The notes under the pieces are model-generated. The model was not told where the DNA came from. It saw only the letters and a list, made by a program, of their open reading frames with translations, and searched no databases. The translations under genes and the position numbers were made by a program. From positions 372,001-436,000 of the forward strand of contig CBDHCC010000001.1 of the NCBI GenBank assembly GCA_965261015.1: DNA of 64,000 nt, written 5' to 3'. Below, in pieces: positions 1-8,363 of this stretch. This DNA is from CBDHCC01 sp965261015. GTDB lineage: Bacteria; Pseudomonadota; Alphaproteobacteria; Sphingomonadales; Sphingomonadaceae. How positions within the stretch are numbered: the stretch's first letter is position 1; the number at the start of each line of letters is the position of its first letter.

Positions 1-1899
1 GGACGGTTCCCAATCGAAAGCTTGGCGGCCGACGGCACGCTGGTGCGCAATCCCCTGGTGCCCGACAACATTTTCAACTTGGCGGTCGACACTCGCACAA
101 TCGACACGAACGGAGACGGGATCGCGGACACCGGCGATGGCTTGCGCGACATCGGCTTTACCCGACGGCTCGCCGATTTCGGCCCGCGCGGCAACACGGC
201 CAACCGCACGACCTTCCGCCTGCTGACCGGCTTGGACGGCAAGGTGTTCGGCAACTTCAACTGGGACGTGTTTTACGCCTATGGCGAGACCACGGAGTCC
301 CAGCGCGGCAACGGCCAGGTGAACGTGCTGAACTTCGCCAACGCGCTGAACGTCGTGCCAGACGCGTTCGGCAACCCGATCTGTGCGGACGCAACCGCGC
401 GGTCGCAGGGTTGTGTGCCGGCGGACGTGTTCAATGGAGCGCTCACCATCAGCCCTGCGGCGCAGCAGTATATCGCCGCCCCGCAGAGCCGCACCACGCG
501 CACCACTCAGCAGCTGGCGGGTGCCAACCTGTCCGGTGAGCTGTTCCAGCTGATCGACGCTCCGTTGGGTGTCGCGATCGGCACGGAATATCGCAAGGAG
601 TTCAGCGAAGAGAACAATGACGCGCTGACCGAGGCTGGCCTGAATGGCGGCAATGCCATTCCAAGCAGCAGCGGGTCCTTCGACGTGATCGAAGGCTATG
701 GCGAGTTGCAGGTGCCGATCTTCCGGGATCGCCGCTTCTTCAACGACCTGACGCTGCGCGGTGCCGTCCGTATCTCGGACTACTCAACCGTGGGCACCAC
801 TTACAGCTACAGCGGTGGTATCGACTATGCGCCGATCCAGGACATCCGCTTCCGCGGCACCTACTCGCGTGCGACTCGCGCTCCGAATATCGGAGAATTG
901 TTCACGCCGCCGTCGCAGACCTTCCCCACTGGTCTTCAGGATCCGTGCGTCGGGGTCACCGCGACTACCGGTGGGACGCTGGGCACGCAGTGTCTGGCCG
1001 ATGCGGGCGTCCGCGCCAACATCGCGCAGAACAACGGTGTGTTCACGCTTAACCAGTCGGACGTTCAGGGTGTCTCGGGCTTTAACCGTGGCAACCCGAA
1101 CCTTTCGGAAGAGAAGGCGGACACCTACACCGCGGGCGTCGTGATCAACCCGCGCTCGATCTATGCCCTTCGCAATCTGTCGCTGACAGTCGATTACTAC
1201 AACATCGAGATTGCGGACGCGATTGTCGGCACGCCGCGTCAGTTCGCGCTGGACCAGTGCTTCAGGCAGGCGAACCAGACCTTCTGCGACTTCATCAGCC
1301 GTCGGCAGATGGCGGACGGGCCCAACAGCCCGGGCTCGCTGGAGTTCATCGACAGCGCGGCGAGCAACAGCGGCGGACTGAAGACGACGGGTCTCGACAC
1401 CGTCCTCTCCTACCGACAGAATTTCAATCCGTTCGGATTGGAAGGGCAGCTGAACGCGCGGGTGGCGTACACCCACGTGTTCAAGGCGTACAACATCCCG
1501 CTGCCGGGCGCGGACCGGAACTCGTTCAACAAGGAGATCGGGGCGGCCGACGACAAGGTGTTCGCATCCTTGGGGTTCAACACCGACCAGATCGGCATCG
1601 TGTTCCGCGGCAACTACATCGCGCCGTCGTTCCTGGACGATCAGTTCCTGGCGCAGTTCGACCTGCCCAAGAACGACCCGGCTGGCCGTGTGAAGGAGGA
1701 GTTCTACCTGTCGAGCCAAATTCGGTTCACTCCGGGCGAGCATTACGAGTTCTACGTCGGCGTCGACAATCTCCTCGACAACGAACCGCCGCGGATCATC
1801 TCGGGCTTGCCGGGCAACGATACCGGAACGGAGACGAATGCGGGCACGTACGATCCGCTGGGTCGCCGCTTCTATGCGGGTGCGCGCCTCCGCTTCTAA
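1..1899 (+). CDS. TonB-dependent outer membrane receptor, 5' end outside window
   Basis: This is the C-terminal part (about 632 residues) of a TonB-dependent receptor, an outer membrane beta-barrel that imports siderophores, glycans or other large substrates using TonB energy. The reading frame is open from base 1, so the true start, signal peptide and plug domain lie upstream. What remains is barrel: alternating short hydrophobic strands with Asn/Gly-rich loops, the segment YSRATRAPNIGELFTPPSQ typical of the mid-barrel of this family, and a terminal aromatic strand RRFYAGARLRF ending in Phe, the usual signal for BAM insertion. Cysteine pairs in the loops (for example DPCVG and TQCLAD) may form disulfides. 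A strong intrinsic terminator follows directly. The substrate cannot be told from this fragment. Family assignment is secure. Confidence 0.93.
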   Translation, partial: GRFPIESLAADGTLVRNPLVPDNIFNLAVDTRTIDTNGDGIADTGDGLRDIGFTRRLADFGPRGNTANRTTFRLLTGLDGKVFGNFNWDVFYAYGETTESQRGNGQVNVLNFANALNVVPDAFGNPICADATARSQGCVPADVFNGALTISPAAQQYIAAPQSRTTRTTQQLAGANLSGELFQLIDAPLGVAIGTEYRKEFSEENNDALTEAGLNGGNAIPSSSGSFDVIEGYGELQVPIFRDRRFFNDLTLRGAVRISDYSTVGTTYSYSGGIDYAPIQDIRFRGTYSRATRAPNIGELFTPPSQTFPTGLQDPCVGVTATTGGTLGTQCLADAGVRANIAQNNGVFTLNQSDVQGVSGFNRGNPNLSEEKADTYTAGVVINPRSIYALRNLSLTVDYYNIEIADAIVGTPRQFALDQCFRQANQTFCDFISRRQMADGPNSPGSLEFIDSAASNSGGLKTTGLDTVLSYRQNFNPFGLEGQLNARVAYTHVFKAYNIPLPGADRNSFNKEIGAADDKVFASLGFNTDQIGIVFRGNYIAPSFLDDQFLAQFDLPKNDPAGRVKEEFYLSSQIRFTPGEHYEFYVGVDNLLDNEPPRIISGLPGNDTGTETNAGTYDPLGRRFYAGARLRF

Positions 1900-1915
1900 G
1901 CGAGCCACACACAAG

Positions 1916-1951
1916 CGGCGGGATCGGCATAGCCGGTCCCGCCGTCCTTTT
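1916..1951 (+). terminator. Intrinsic terminator after the TonB receptor
   Basis: A 13-bp stem (1916-1928 with 1932-1944, one G-U wobble) has a 3-nt loop and is followed by TCCTTTT at 1945-1951. It begins 17 nt after the receptor stop codon. The small gene that follows starts only 16 nt after the T-run, so that gene either depends on read-through or has its promoter inside the receptor gene. Confidence 0.8.
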
Positions 1952-1966
1952 AGGGAGATTGCCACC

Positions 1967-2239
1967 ATGTTGGAGCTTTTGATTGCAATGGCGGCCGCAA
2001 CGTCGCCGGTCCCTCCCGCTGTCCCGACCAGCGGAGCGTCGGCAACGACGACGTCTGAGGCGACGCCGCCCGCGCCCGAGCCGCCGCTCGTTTGCCGCCG
2101 AGTGGCGGAGACCGGTTCCCATGTGCGCGCGCAGAAGGTTTGCCGCACGGCTGCCGAATGGCGTCGGGTGCAGGCTGATGAGCGCGATGCCTTTGGCGAT
2201 GCTCGCGAGACCAACCGAGGTCGTGGCCGGAACGATTAG
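1967..2239 (+). CDS. Small secreted or periplasmic protein of unknown function
   Basis: A 90-residue protein begins at an ATG preceded by AGGGAG at 1952-1957. The N-terminus MLELLIAMAAATSP is a short hydrophobic stretch that could be a minimal signal peptide. It is followed by a Pro/Ala/Thr-rich linker (about residues 12-40) and a basic C-terminal part with two cysteines in the motif CRRVAETGSHVRAQKVC, then a charged tail. I remember small sphingomonad proteins with a comparable C-R-x-x-(14)-C pattern, but know no function for them. It sits between a receptor terminator and the convergent clpB gene, with only 11 nt separating the two stops. The longer in-frame start at 1838 lies inside the receptor gene and has no ribosome binding site. 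Confidence 0.6.
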   Translation: MLELLIAMAAATSPVPPAVPTSGASATTTSEATPPAPEPPLVCRRVAETGSHVRAQKVCRTAAEWRRVQADERDAFGDARETNRGRGRND

Positions 2240-2250
2240 GCCCAATCGCG

Positions 2251-4830
2251 CTAAGCGACCGTCAGCCTCAGCTCCCCCTCGCCCTCGTCCACCCGCACGG
2301 TGGACCCGTCGGGCACGTCGCCGGCCAGCAGCCGGTCGGCCAGGGGGTCTTGCAGGTGGCGCTGGACCGCGCGCTTGAGCGGTCGCGCGCCATAGACGGG
2401 ATCATAGCCGACCCGGCCCAACCAGTCGCGCGCCGCGTCCGTCAGCTCCAGCGCGATCTTGCGGTCCGCCAGAAGCTCGCCGACACGGGCCACCTGGATC
2501 GCCACGATGGGTGCCATGTCCGCCTGCGACAGGCGGTGGAACAGGATGATCTCGTCCAGCCGGTTCAGGAACTCCGGCCGGAAATGGGCGCGTACCACGT
2601 CCATCACCGCGGGCTCCGCTTTGTCCACCGGATCGTCGTCGCCCAGCGCGGCGAGATGCTGTGATCCCAGGTTGGAGGTCAGGATGATGATGGTGTTGGT
2701 GAAGTCCACCGTGCGGCCTTGACCGTCGGTCAGGCGCCCGTCGTCGAGCACCTGGAGCAGCACGTTGAACACGTCGCCATGCGCTTTCTCGACCTCGTCG
2801 AACAGGATCACCTGATAGGGCCGGCGGCGCACCGCCTCCGTCAGCACGCCCCCTTCGTCATAGCCGACATAGCCCGGAGGCGCGCCGATCAGGCGGCTGA
2901 CCGAGTGCTTTTCCATGAACTCGCTCATGTCGATCCGCACCATCGCCTGGTCGTCGTCGAACAGGAATTGGGCGAGGGAGCGGGCGAGCTCGGTCTTGCC
3001 CACGCCGGTCGGGCCCAGGAACAGGAAGGAGCCTAGTGGCCGGTTCGGGTCCTGCAATCCGGCGCGCGCGCGCCGGATGGCGCGCGACACGGCGGCGACC
3101 GCGGCGACCTGACCGATCACTCGCTCGCCGATGCGGCTTTCCATGGCGAGCAGCTTCTCGCGCTCGCCCGCCAGCATCCGCTCGACCGGAATGCCGGTCC
3201 AGCGTGCGACCACGCCGGCGATGTCCTCGGCCGTCACCTCCTCGCGCAGCATCGCGCCCTCTGTGGCGGCCTCCGCGTCGGCCATGCGGCGGGTGAGCTC
3301 GGGGATGGTGCCGTAGGACAGCTCGCCGGCGCGGGCGAGGTCGCCCTCGCGCTGGGCGCGGTCCAGCTCGCCGCGCGCGGCATCCAGTTCCTCCTTCAGC
3401 TTGGACGAGGCGGCGATCTTGTCCTTTTCGCCCTGCCAGCGGGTGGTGAGCGCGTTCGACTCCTCCTCCAGATTGGCCAGTTCGTCCTCCAGGGTGGCTA
3501 GCCGCCCCTGGCTGGCCGCATCCGTCTCCTTGGCCAGCGCCTCGCGCTCGATCTTCAGCTGGATGATGCGCCGGTCGAGCGCCTCGATCTCTTCCGGCTT
3601 GGACTCGACCTCCATGCGGATGCGGCTCGCCGCCTCGTCCATCAGGTCGATGGCCTTGTCGGGCAGGAAGCGGTCGGCGATGTAGCGGTTGGAAAGCGTC
3701 GCGGCCGACACCAGCGCGCCGTCGGTGATGCGTACGCCGTGGTGCAGCTCGTACTTCTCCTTCAGGCCGCGCAGGATGGAGATGGTGTCTTCCACCGTGG
3801 GCTCGCCAACGAACACGGGCTGGAACCGACGCTGGAGCGCCGCGTCCTTTTCGACGTGCTTGCGATATTCGTCGAGCGTGGTCGCGCCGATGCAGTGGAG
3901 TTCGCCGCGCGCCAGGGCCGGCTTCAGCAGGTTGGACGCGTCCATCGCGCCCTCGCTCTTCCCAGCGCCGATCAGCGTGTGCATCTCGTCGATGAACAGC
4001 ACGATTTCGCCCTCGGCCTGGCGGACCTCGTCCAGCACGCCCTTCAGCCGCTCCTCGAACTCGCCCCGGTATTTCGCGCCCGCGATCAGCGACCCCAGGT
4101 CGAGCGCCATCAGCGTGCGGTCCTTCAGCGTGTCGGGCACGTCGCCATTGACGATCCTGAGCGCCAGTCCTTCCGCGATGGCGGTCTTGCCCACGCCCGG
4201 CTCCCCGATCAGCACGGGGTTGTTCTTGGTGCGGCGTGCCAGGATCTGGACGGTGCGGCGGATCTCCTCGTCGCGGCCGATCACCGGGTCCAGCTTGCCG
4301 TCGCGGGCGGCGGCGGTCAGGTCGCGCGCGAACTTCTTGAGCGCGTCGTAGCGGTCCTCCGCCGACGCCGTGTCCGCGGTGCGCCCGCCACGCAGGTCGT
4401 TGATCGCGCCGTTGAGCGCGGGAGCGGCGACCCCGCCGTCCGCCAGCGCGGTCGCCGCACCGGTGCCGGTCGCCAGGACGAGCGCCAGCAGCATGCGCTC
4501 CACCGTGACGAAGCTGTCGCCCGCCTTCTTGGCGATCTGCTCCGCCTGGTCGAGGACCCGCACGGTGTCGTTGTCCAGACCGGGGGTCGACTGCGCGCCC
4601 GACCCGGTGACGGAAGGTTGGCGCGACAGGGCGGCGTCGTTCGCCGTGCGGACGCGCTCCGCCGACCCGCCCGCCCGCGCGATCAGTCCGGACGCCATCC
4701 CCTCTCCGTCGTCGAGCAGCGCCTTCAGCAGGTGTGACGAGGTGATCCGCTGATGATTCTCGCGGATGGCGATGGTCTGCGCCGCCTGCAGGAAGCCTTT
4801 GGCGCGGTCGGTGAACTGATCGAGATTCAT
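2251..4830 (-). CDS. clpB: ClpB disaggregase (AAA+ chaperone)
   Basis: ClpB is a hexameric ATP-driven chaperone that works with DnaK to extract and refold proteins from aggregates in the cytoplasm. The 859-residue length is normal. Visible in order are the N-terminal Clp repeat domain (MNLDQFTDRAKGFLQAAQT), a first AAA+ module with Walker A GEPGVGKTA (about residues 209-217) and Walker B VLFIDEMHTL, a charged coiled-coil middle domain (about 410-520, rich in Glu/Lys/Arg), and a second AAA+ module with Walker A GPTGVGKTEL (about 605) and sensor motif GARPLKRAVQ near the end. There is no ClpP-binding IGF loop, as expected for ClpB. The start is supported by AGGAAGGG just upstream. A sigma-32-like promoter lies upstream, so heat-shock control is likely. 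Confidence 0.97.
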   Translation of the reverse strand: MNLDQFTDRAKGFLQAAQTIAIRENHQRITSSHLLKALLDDGEGMASGLIARAGGSAERVRTANDAALSRQPSVTGSGAQSTPGLDNDTVRVLDQAEQIAKKAGDSFVTVERMLLALVLATGTGAATALADGGVAAPALNGAINDLRGGRTADTASAEDRYDALKKFARDLTAAARDGKLDPVIGRDEEIRRTVQILARRTKNNPVLIGEPGVGKTAIAEGLALRIVNGDVPDTLKDRTLMALDLGSLIAGAKYRGEFEERLKGVLDEVRQAEGEIVLFIDEMHTLIGAGKSEGAMDASNLLKPALARGELHCIGATTLDEYRKHVEKDAALQRRFQPVFVGEPTVEDTISILRGLKEKYELHHGVRITDGALVSAATLSNRYIADRFLPDKAIDLMDEAASRIRMEVESKPEEIEALDRRIIQLKIEREALAKETDAASQGRLATLEDELANLEEESNALTTRWQGEKDKIAASSKLKEELDAARGELDRAQREGDLARAGELSYGTIPELTRRMADAEAATEGAMLREEVTAEDIAGVVARWTGIPVERMLAGEREKLLAMESRIGERVIGQVAAVAAVSRAIRRARAGLQDPNRPLGSFLFLGPTGVGKTELARSLAQFLFDDDQAMVRIDMSEFMEKHSVSRLIGAPPGYVGYDEGGVLTEAVRRRPYQVILFDEVEKAHGDVFNVLLQVLDDGRLTDGQGRTVDFTNTIIILTSNLGSQHLAALGDDDPVDKAEPAVMDVVRAHFRPEFLNRLDEIILFHRLSQADMAPIVAIQVARVGELLADRKIALELTDAARDWLGRVGYDPVYGARPLKRAVQRHLQDPLADRLLAGDVPDGSTVRVDEGEGELRLTVA

Positions 4831-4856
4831 GCGGGTCCCTTCCTCATGCGGCGCTC

Positions 4857-4884
4857 AGATGGTGTTGCCGATTTGCAACACAAG
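4857..4884 (-). promoter_or_regulatory. Predicted RpoH (sigma-32) promoter of clpB with embedded inverted repeat
   Basis: Reading the minus strand, CTTGTGT (4884-4878) lies 14 nt before ACCATCT (4863-4857). These resemble the heat-shock consensus CTTGAAA and CCCATNT with an acceptable spacer. The predicted transcript would start about 20 nt before the ribosome binding site. A perfect 7-bp inverted repeat (GTGTTGC at 4862-4868, GCAACAC at 4875-4881, 6-nt gap) fills the spacer and overlaps both elements, so a repressor could also bind here. Pattern match only. Confidence 0.5.
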
Positions 4885-4886
4885 GG

Positions 4887-5084
4887 TCACAGACCTTCCA
4901 GCGCCTTCAGCACCTGCTGCCAGTGCCGTCGGTCGCGATCGGCCAGCGCCCGATCGGACGCGCGTTGCAGCAGGAGGGCGCGCGCCTTGTCCGCGCCATG
5001 CTCGATCTGCAGGCGCCGGGCCTCGCGCTGCTGGCGCTGCCAGCGTTCGCGTCCCCGGCGGGTCCATTGCCCGAACACGTCCAT
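4887..5084 (-). CDS. Small basic coiled protein, unknown function
   Basis: A 65-residue protein very rich in Arg, Gln and Ala begins MDVFGQWTRRGRERW and is almost entirely predicted helix with repeated RRxRxRWQRQQ and ALADRDRRHWQQ patterns. I do not recognise the family. The ATG at 5084 is preceded by GAGGCGGA on the minus strand at good spacing, which supports translation. The gene lies upstream of clpB in the same direction, its stop being just outside the clpB -35 element, so the two are probably separate transcription units. Small size and biased composition leave real doubt. Confidence 0.45.
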   Translation of the reverse strand: MDVFGQWTRRGRERWQRQQREARRLQIEHGADKARALLLQRASDRALADRDRRHWQQVLKALEGL

Positions 5085-5207
5085 CGTTCCGCCTCGACTG
5101 TCTGGACCGGACCCGTCGCGCGCCCTCCCGTGCCTCTGGCGCGGGAGAGAGTGACAGGGGCGGTCGTGCCCGCTAATCCTAGACGCTCACACGAGGAGAC
5201 GCGACCC

Positions 5208-5510
5208 ATGGCGAATGTCGACGGCAGCTACGAATGCATCACCAAATCCCCGATGGGCGACCAGAAATCCACCCTGACGGTCAAGAGCGACGGCGATAGC
5301 TGGACCGGCACCAACGCCGGCGCGATGGGGTCGCTGGACGTCAAGAACGGCCGCGTGGACGGCAACGAGCTGACCTGGGACATGGATATGGTCGTCCCGA
5401 TGCCGATGACGCTGAACTGCCGCGCGACGGTCGATGGCGACCAGCTGTCCGGCACCATCAAGGCCGGTGCGTTCGGCGAGATGGCGATGTCCGGTACAAA
5501 GGCCGGCTGA
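5208..5510 (+). CDS. Small beta-rich protein of unknown function
   Basis: A 100-residue protein starts at ATG 5208, with the ribosome binding site GAGGAG at 5193-5198. The sequence alternates hydrophobic and polar residues with many Gly-Asp/Gly-Asn turns (SDGDSWTGTNAG, KNGRVDGNELTW, VDGDQLSGTIKAG), suggesting a small antiparallel beta barrel or lipocalin-like fold. Such G-x-L-x-G-T repeats occur in bacterial proteins annotated only as hypothetical. No signal peptide is visible, so it is probably cytoplasmic. It is monocistronic, divergent from the small gene before it and convergent with rpoN. The function is not known to me. Confidence 0.75.
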   Translation: MANVDGSYECITKSPMGDQKSTLTVKSDGDSWTGTNAGAMGSLDVKNGRVDGNELTWDMDMVVPMPMTLNCRATVDGDQLSGTIKAGAFGEMAMSGTKAG

Positions 5511-5525
5511 ACGGCGCGTCCGGCG

Positions 5526-5540
5526 TCCCGCCCGGCGGGA
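5526..5540. terminator. GC hairpin between convergent genes
   Basis: TCCCG and CGGGA arms flank a 5-nt centre between the stops of the small beta-rich gene and rpoN. There is no T-run on either side. It may act as a weak bidirectional terminator, or be only a GC-rich coincidence. Confidence 0.25.
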
Positions 5541-5568
5541 GGGTGCCGGATGAGACGGCGGGCGGGCG

Positions 5569-6981
5569 TCAGCCTCCCAGCTTGAATCGGCGACGGCGGG
5601 CGACGGACGATCCGATTCCCTCCGCCTCCCGGTATTTGGCGACCGTGCGCCGCGCGAGATCGAATCCGCGATCCTTTAGCGCGGCCATCAACTGGTCGTC
5701 GGACAGCACGGTGTCGGCGGTTTCCCGGGCGACCAGCCGGGCGATTTCCGCCTTGACCGTGGCCGCCGACGCCTCGCCGCCACCCGCGGCCGCCACGCCG
5801 CTCGTGAAGAACCATTTCAGCTCGAACGTACCGCGCGGGCAGGACAGGTGCTTGCCCTTGGTGACGCGGCTGACGGTGGTCTCGTGGACCCCGATCTTGT
5901 CCGCGACCGTCGCCAGGGTGAGGGGACGCAGCGCGGAGACGCCTTCGCGGAAAAAGCCCGCTTGCTGCTCCACGAGTTCGGCCGCGACCTTCAGGATCGT
6001 GCGCCGACGCTGGTCCAACGAGCGGACAAGCCAGCGCGCCTCCGCCAGCCGCTCGTCAAGCCAGGCGCGGTCCGACTGGCCCGCCCCTTCGCAGACCTCG
6101 ACATAATAGGCGCGGTTCACGACCGCGCGGGGCAGGGTCGCGGCGTTCAGTTCGACCGCCCAGCCGGCGCGTGTCGGGGTGACGAACAGGTCCGGCTCGA
6201 TCGCGGTCGCCGGTTCGCCGCCGAAGCGCAGGCCGGGCTTGGGATCATACCCCCGCAGCTCGACGATCATGTCGCCCAGGTCTTCGTCGTCCACGTCGCA
6301 CAGCCGCCGCAGTTGGGGCAACGCGCCGCGCGCGACGAGCGGCAGGTTGGCGATCAGCCGGGCCATGCAGGGGTCGTAACGGTCCGCGTCGCGCGCCTGG
6401 AGCGCCAGGCACTCGGCCAGGTCGCGCGCGCCCACCCCTGTCGGATCGAAGCCCTGGACGACGGCCAGCACCCGCTCGACCTCCCTCTCCGATACGCCCA
6501 GCCGAAACGCCACCTCCGCCACGTCCGTGAGCAGGTATCCCGCAGGATCGATTTGGCCGATCAGGTCGGCGGCGATGGCGAGGGACGGGCCGGACAGCGC
6601 CAGCCCTGCCTGCACCAACAGATGCTCGGCCAGGGTGGGTCCGTCGTGGGCCAGCCGATCGAAGTCGAACGCTTCACCCGATGCGTGGGGCCCGGCGTCG
6701 TCCAGCCTCGGGCCGGCCGGGCGTTCGCCGTCTTCACCGACCCGCATTTCCTGCGCGGCTTCGAGGTCGAGAGGTGGATCGGGCTCCGTGGGGGTGGCCG
6801 GTGCTTCGGCACCGTCGTCGCCGCGTGGGTCGGCCAGCAGCGGATTCGCGGCGACCGCTTCGGCCACCACCACGTCCAGCTCCAGATTGGACAGGGTCAG
6901 CAAGTGGATGGCCTGCTGCAGTTGGGGGGTCAGGACCAGCGACTGGCCGGTCTTCAGCTGCAGGGTGGGGGACAGGCTCAT
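5569..6981 (-). CDS. rpoN: RNA polymerase sigma-54 factor RpoN
   Basis: RpoN directs RNA polymerase to -24/-12 promoters and needs an AAA+ activator to open DNA. The 470-residue protein has the N-terminal Gln/Leu-rich activator-interaction region (SLVLTPQLQQAIHLLTLSN), an acidic linker (about 50-110), the core-binding domain, the helix-turn-helix (VADKIGVHETTVSRVTKGK) and the RpoN box near the C-terminus, here ARRTVAKYREAEGI. The ATG at 6981 is chosen because the protein then begins MSLSPTLQLKTGQSL like its homologues; longer readings in this frame run into lptB. It is 5 nt downstream of lptB and almost certainly co-transcribed with the lpt genes, the usual alphaproteobacterial arrangement. 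The hibernation factor and ptsN genes often found next are absent here. Confidence 0.96.
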   Translation of the reverse strand: MSLSPTLQLKTGQSLVLTPQLQQAIHLLTLSNLELDVVVAEAVAANPLLADPRGDDGAEAPATPTEPDPPLDLEAAQEMRVGEDGERPAGPRLDDAGPHASGEAFDFDRLAHDGPTLAEHLLVQAGLALSGPSLAIAADLIGQIDPAGYLLTDVAEVAFRLGVSEREVERVLAVVQGFDPTGVGARDLAECLALQARDADRYDPCMARLIANLPLVARGALPQLRRLCDVDDEDLGDMIVELRGYDPKPGLRFGGEPATAIEPDLFVTPTRAGWAVELNAATLPRAVVNRAYYVEVCEGAGQSDRAWLDERLAEARWLVRSLDQRRRTILKVAAELVEQQAGFFREGVSALRPLTLATVADKIGVHETTVSRVTKGKHLSCPRGTFELKWFFTSGVAAAGGGEASAATVKAEIARLVARETADTVLSDDQLMAALKDRGFDLARRTVAKYREAEGIGSSVARRRRFKLGG

Positions 6982-6986
6982 CAAGG

Positions 6987-7778
6987 CTACAAGGCGAAGC
7001 CTTCGCCCAGATACAGCCGGCGGACATTCGCGTCGGCCACCAGCTCGGCCGGGCCGCCGGCGAACAGCACCTGCCCGCCATAGATGATGCAGCCGCGGTC
7101 CACGATTTCCAGCGTCTCGCGGACATTGTGGTCCGTGATCAGCACCCCGATGCCACGCTTTTTCAGGTCCCCGACCAGTTCGCGGATGTCGTTGATCGAA
7201 ATGGGATCGATTCCCGCGAAGGGTTCGTCCAGCAGCATGATGGACGGGTCGGCGGCCAGCGCGCGCGCGATCTCGCACCGCCGCCGCTCTCCGCCCGACA
7301 GCGCGGTGGCCCGCGCGGAGCGCAGGCGAGCGATGCCGAATTCCTCGAGCAGCTGATCCAGCCTTGCGTGCCGTTCGTCGCGGTCCGGGATTTTCAGCTG
7401 CAGCACCGTCAGGATGTTCTGTTCGACTGTCATGCCGCGAAAGATCGAGCTCTCCTGCGGCAGGTAGCCCAGGCCCAGGACGGCCCGGCGATACATGGGC
7501 AGCTGGGTGATGTCGGCCCCGTCGAGCACGATGCGGCCCCGATCCGGCTTCACCAGCCCCATGACGGAATAGAAGCAGGTGGTCTTCCCGGCGCCGTTCG
7601 GCCCCAGCAGCCCGACGACCTCACCGCGCCGCACGTCCAGCGATACGTCGGACAGCACGACCCGCTTGTCGTAGCTCTTGGCGATCGAAACGACCGCCAG
7701 CCCGTCTTCGCCAGCGTCGCGCACCTCCGCCGGAGTAGGGGGCGCGAGCGCGTCGCCGGGGGGCTCCATGTCGGCCAT
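6987..7778 (-). CDS. lptB: LPS export ABC transporter ATP-binding protein LptB
   Basis: LptB is the cytoplasmic ATPase of the LptB2FGC complex, which pulls LPS from the inner membrane and pushes it along the periplasmic bridge. All ABC motifs are intact: Walker A GPNGAGKT (59-66), Q-loop GYLPQESSIFRG, signature LSGGE (160-164), Walker B with catalytic Glu MLLDEP (181-186) and switch His ITDHN (217). The 263 residues include a non-conserved N-terminal tail of about 25; a shorter start is possible, though no better ATG lies closer to the conserved region. The gene lies between lptA and rpoN on the same strand. Confidence 0.96.
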   Translation of the reverse strand: MADMEPPGDALAPPTPAEVRDAGEDGLAVVSIAKSYDKRVVLSDVSLDVRRGEVVGLLGPNGAGKTTCFYSVMGLVKPDRGRIVLDGADITQLPMYRRAVLGLGYLPQESSIFRGMTVEQNILTVLQLKIPDRDERHARLDQLLEEFGIARLRSARATALSGGERRRCEIARALAADPSIMLLDEPFAGIDPISINDIRELVGDLKKRGIGVLITDHNVRETLEIVDRGCIIYGGQVLFAGGPAELVADANVRRLYLGEGFAL

Positions 7779-7826
7779 GTCCGGGAGCGTTAGCGCAAGG
7801 GCGCGCGGAGCACCACGCGTCCCCGA

Positions 7827-8363
7827 TCAGTCGCCGGAGCGCGCCGGGACCGTGAAGCGACCGCTCACCCGCCCGCCCGTCGATCCGATGGCGGCACCGT
7901 CGTCGGCCGTCTGCCGGGTCGCCGACCCTTCGAGCACGGAGCGTCCGGACGCCAGGTCGATGGTCAGCCGGCCACCACGCAGAATATCGGTGCCGCGCGT
8001 CAATTGAACGCCGCCCACCAGAGTGATGATGCGACGGTCCAGATCGTAGATCGCCGTCTGACCGCTGGCGCGCTCTCCCTGACGCCGCACCGTCACGCCG
8101 CCGGTCGCGTCCAGGCGCTGGACGTCGATGCCGCCGGTGTTGCTGTAGGCGACGGTTACCCGGCTGGCGGTCAGCGTCAGGTCCGCCTGGCGCGCGACGA
8201 CCGCGCCCGACAGGATGGCCCGATCGGATCGGTCCAGCACCTCCATGCGATCCGCCTCGAAATCGACGGGAGCGGAGCTGTCATGGCCGCGAAACGCCTG
8301 GGCGCCGGCCGCGGTCGTCCCGGCGATCATCAGGGCGAGGCCCACGAGCGCGCGCCGGGTCAT
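7827..8363 (-). CDS. lptA: LPS transport periplasmic protein LptA
   Basis: LptA forms the periplasmic bridge for LPS between LptC and the outer membrane LptDE. The 178-residue protein has a signal peptide (MTRRALVGLALMIAGTTAAGAQA) followed by an OstA/LptA-type beta-jellyroll with repeated short strands (PVDFEADRMEVLDRSDRAIL, GVQLTRGTDILRGGRLTIDL). The C-terminal tail ends in a short polar stretch. It overlaps the end of lptC by 4 nt, indicating translational coupling, and precedes lptB by 48 nt. Confidence 0.92.
   Translation of the reverse strand: MTRRALVGLALMIAGTTAAGAQAFRGHDSSAPVDFEADRMEVLDRSDRAILSGAVVARQADLTLTASRVTVAYSNTGGIDVQRLDATGGVTVRRQGERASGQTAIYDLDRRIITLVGGVQLTRGTDILRGGRLTIDLASGRSVLEGSATRQTADDGAAIGSTGGRVSGRFTVPARSGD

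Noticed and set aside
784..2214. Minus-strand open frame opposite the first TonB receptor
   Set aside because: Shadow frame: no homology-like motifs, Arg/Val-rich translation, and it crosses a strong terminator.
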